Shown here: in pieces, positions 62,829 through 64,000 of the stretch | Numbering within the stretch: position 1 is the stretch's first letter | Layout: every line of letters begins with the position of its first letter | Source: Rhodovarius crocodyli | Lineage (GTDB): Bacteria > Pseudomonadota > Alphaproteobacteria > Acetobacterales > Acetobacteraceae | DNA length: 64,000 bases | Assembly (NCBI RefSeq): GCF_004005855.1 | Contig: NZ_SACL01000009.1 | Span: forward strand, 1 to 64,000 | Reading direction: 5' to 3' | Made by a program: the position numbers and the translations under genes | The notes under the pieces: model-generated | What the model saw: the letters and a program-made list of their open reading frames with translations, nothing else | Database searches by the model: none | What the model was told of the DNA's origin: nothing

Positions 62829-63899
62829 GTGACATCACTGCGCAGGCGCGGCGCCATGCTGGCGGCCGTGGGCATCGCTGCGGGCGGCGGCTATGCCGGG
62901 TGGCGGTGGCTGTCTCCGCCGGGCCTGCCGCCGGGCATCGCCAGCGGCAATGGCCGGATCGAGGCGGTGGAGATCGACATCTCCACCAAGATCGCGGGCC
63001 GCATCCGCGAGATACTGGTGAATGAGGGCGAGTTCGTGCAGGCGGGCCAGCTGCTGGCGCGCATGGACACGGGGCCGCTCGCCGCGCAGCGGCGTGAGGC
63101 CGAGGCCCAGATGCGCCGCGCCCAGATCGCGATCGGCACGGCCGAGAGCCTGGTGACGCAGCGCCAGGCCGAGCGCACGGCCGCCGCCGCCGTGGTGGAG
63201 CAGCGCGAGGCCGAACGCACGGCCGCCCATGCGCGGCTGGCGCGCACGGAGCAGCTGGCGCGCACCAGCAACGCCCCGTTGCAGCTGCTGGACGACGACC
63301 GCGCCCGCTCCCTCGGCTCCGATGCCGCGCTGGGTGCCGCTCGCGCCAATCTCGCGGCCTCCGATGCCGCGATCGGCACGGCGCGCTCCCAGGTGGTCGA
63401 CGCGCAATCGGCGGTCGAGGCCGCGCGCGCCACCATCGAGCGCATCGATGTCGACATCGCGGACAGCGACCTGAAGGCCCCGCGCGACGGGCGCGTGCAG
63501 TACCGCGTGGCCCAGCCCGGTGAGGTGCTGGCCGCCGGCGGCCGGGTGCTGAACATGGTGGACCTGGCCGATGTCACCATGAACTTCTTCCTGCCCGCCG
63601 AGCAGGCCGGGCGGCTAGCCTATGGCGCGGAGGTGCGCCTGGTGCTGGATGCCGCGCCGCAATTCATCATCCCGGCCACCGTCTCCTTCGTGGCGGATGT
63701 GGCGCAGTTCACGCCCCGCAGCGTGGAGACGGCGCAGGAACGCCAGAAGCTGATGTTCCGCATCAAGGCGCGCATCGCGCCCGAGCTGCTGCGCCGCTAC
63801 ATCACCCAGGTGAAGGCAGGCGTGCCGGGTGTCGCCTATGTGCGGCTGGCCCCCGATGCGGAATGGCCCGCGACCATGACCGGAACGCTGGTGCGGTGA
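62829..63899 (+). CDS. HlyD-type membrane fusion protein
   Basis: A 356-residue periplasmic adaptor: one N-terminal membrane segment (RRRGAMLAAVGIAAGGGYAGWRWL), a lipoyl-like half (NGRIEAVEIDISTKIAGRIREILVNEGEFVQAGQLLARMDT), a long coiled coil (~85-210) rich in Ala/Arg/Glu, the second lipoyl half (DSDLKAPRDGRVQYRVAQPGEVLAAGGRVLNMVDLADVTMNFFLPAEQAGRLAYG). GTG start. Couples an ABC pump to the outer membrane; the ATPase gene follows with a GTGA overlap. YhiI/YbhG-like. Confidence 0.9.
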   Translation: MTSLRRRGAMLAAVGIAAGGGYAGWRWLSPPGLPPGIASGNGRIEAVEIDISTKIAGRIREILVNEGEFVQAGQLLARMDTGPLAAQRREAEAQMRRAQIAIGTAESLVTQRQAERTAAAAVVEQREAERTAAHARLARTEQLARTSNAPLQLLDDDRARSLGSDAALGAARANLAASDAAIGTARSQVVDAQSAVEAARATIERIDVDIADSDLKAPRDGRVQYRVAQPGEVLAAGGRVLNMVDLADVTMNFFLPAEQAGRLAYGAEVRLVLDAAPQFIIPATVSFVADVAQFTPRSVETAQERQKLMFRIKARIAPELLRRYITQVKAGVPGVAYVRLAPDAEWPATMTGTLVR

Positions 63900-64000
63900 C
63901 CACCGCACCCGATGCCGGGCCCGTTGCGCGCCTGTCGGGTGTCGCGCTCAGCTATGGCGCGACCAGGGCGCTGGACGGCGTGACGCTGGACATCCCCGCG
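63896..64000 (+). CDS. ABC transporter ATP-binding protein, N-terminus only (cut by window end)
   Basis: Only 35 residues are visible: a GTG at 63896 overlapping the HlyD stop, then VARLSGVALSYGATRALDGVTLDIPA, the usual first strand block of an ABC ATPase (YbhF/RbbA-like exporters). Walker A would lie just past the window end. With HlyD it forms an export operon. Confidence 0.8.
   Translation, partial: MTTAPDAGPVARLSGVALSYGATRALDGVTLDIPA

Overview
The window is high-GC (about two-thirds or more G+C by eye) alphaproteobacterial DNA. The chromosomal gene set points to Acetobacteraceae, something like Roseomonas: paired Bug-type solute receptors, CaiB CoA-transferase, LLM monooxygenases, a cisplatin-type ATP-dependent DNA ligase, and a PhaC / MaoC-Pta / AckA / FabI cluster. 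The genus is inferred from gene content only.

Positions 1-14508 are accessory DNA at the 3' end of a tRNA-Thr(GGT) gene. The left piece (1-1540) is the right end of one integrated element: a small HTH protein, a tyrosine integrase, then a tRNA-Thr 3' half running from the anticodon arm to CCA. A second element (1541-14508) is bounded by an exact 29-bp direct repeat of the TPsiC arm and acceptor end. Just inside each end is a pair of GTGCTACA-type sites, probably arm sites for its own integrase (1661-3178). Its cargo includes (i) a protein with all three palm motifs of single-subunit family A polymerases (3618-5075), followed by an RNase HI homologue that has lost two of its four catalytic acids (5180-5743); (ii) a 31-bp iteron-like tandem repeat and a serine resolvase; (iii) a compact operon of small unrecognised proteins; (iv) a nuclease of the staphylococcal (SNase) fold; and (v) a lower-GC, three-gene, defence-like operon of AAA ATPase (DUF3696), TOPRIM-like protein and DUF262 protein (10095-14155). 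The polymerase/RNase H pair and the three-gene operon are the best candidates for unusual biology.

From 14533 to the end the DNA is ordinary chromosome. It begins with intracellular PHB depolymerase, a GST and a DUF1028 protein. A nine-gene leftward block (25781 down to 17096) holds HpaB-type hydroxylase, GntR regulator, a polyamine-type ABC transporter, LLM monooxygenase, class II aldolase and DUF1028. It looks like an uptake-and-oxidation pathway for an unknown small molecule and has a perfect GTATAC-type operator in front. Next come a BASS symporter, HtpG, VOC protein, NYN/LOTUS protein, aldo/keto reductase, pyrophosphatase and a LuxR-type regulator. Bacterioferritin, bacterioferritin-associated ferredoxin (59 aa) and an iron(III)-binding protein form an iron unit. 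An HpcH aldolase, DNA ligase, ArsR regulator, LLM enzyme, LysR, amidohydrolase, enoyl-CoA hydratases, CaiB and an IclR regulator follow.

From 45 kb there are two Bug receptors, then a complete peptide/nickel-type ABC transporter operon with a lone xanthine-dehydrogenase-type large subunit and two overlapping TetR genes. The window closes with a polyhydroxyalkanoate cluster (ackA, maoC-pta fusion, phaC, fabI, divergent phasin) and the start of an HlyD/ABC exporter operon cut by the window end.
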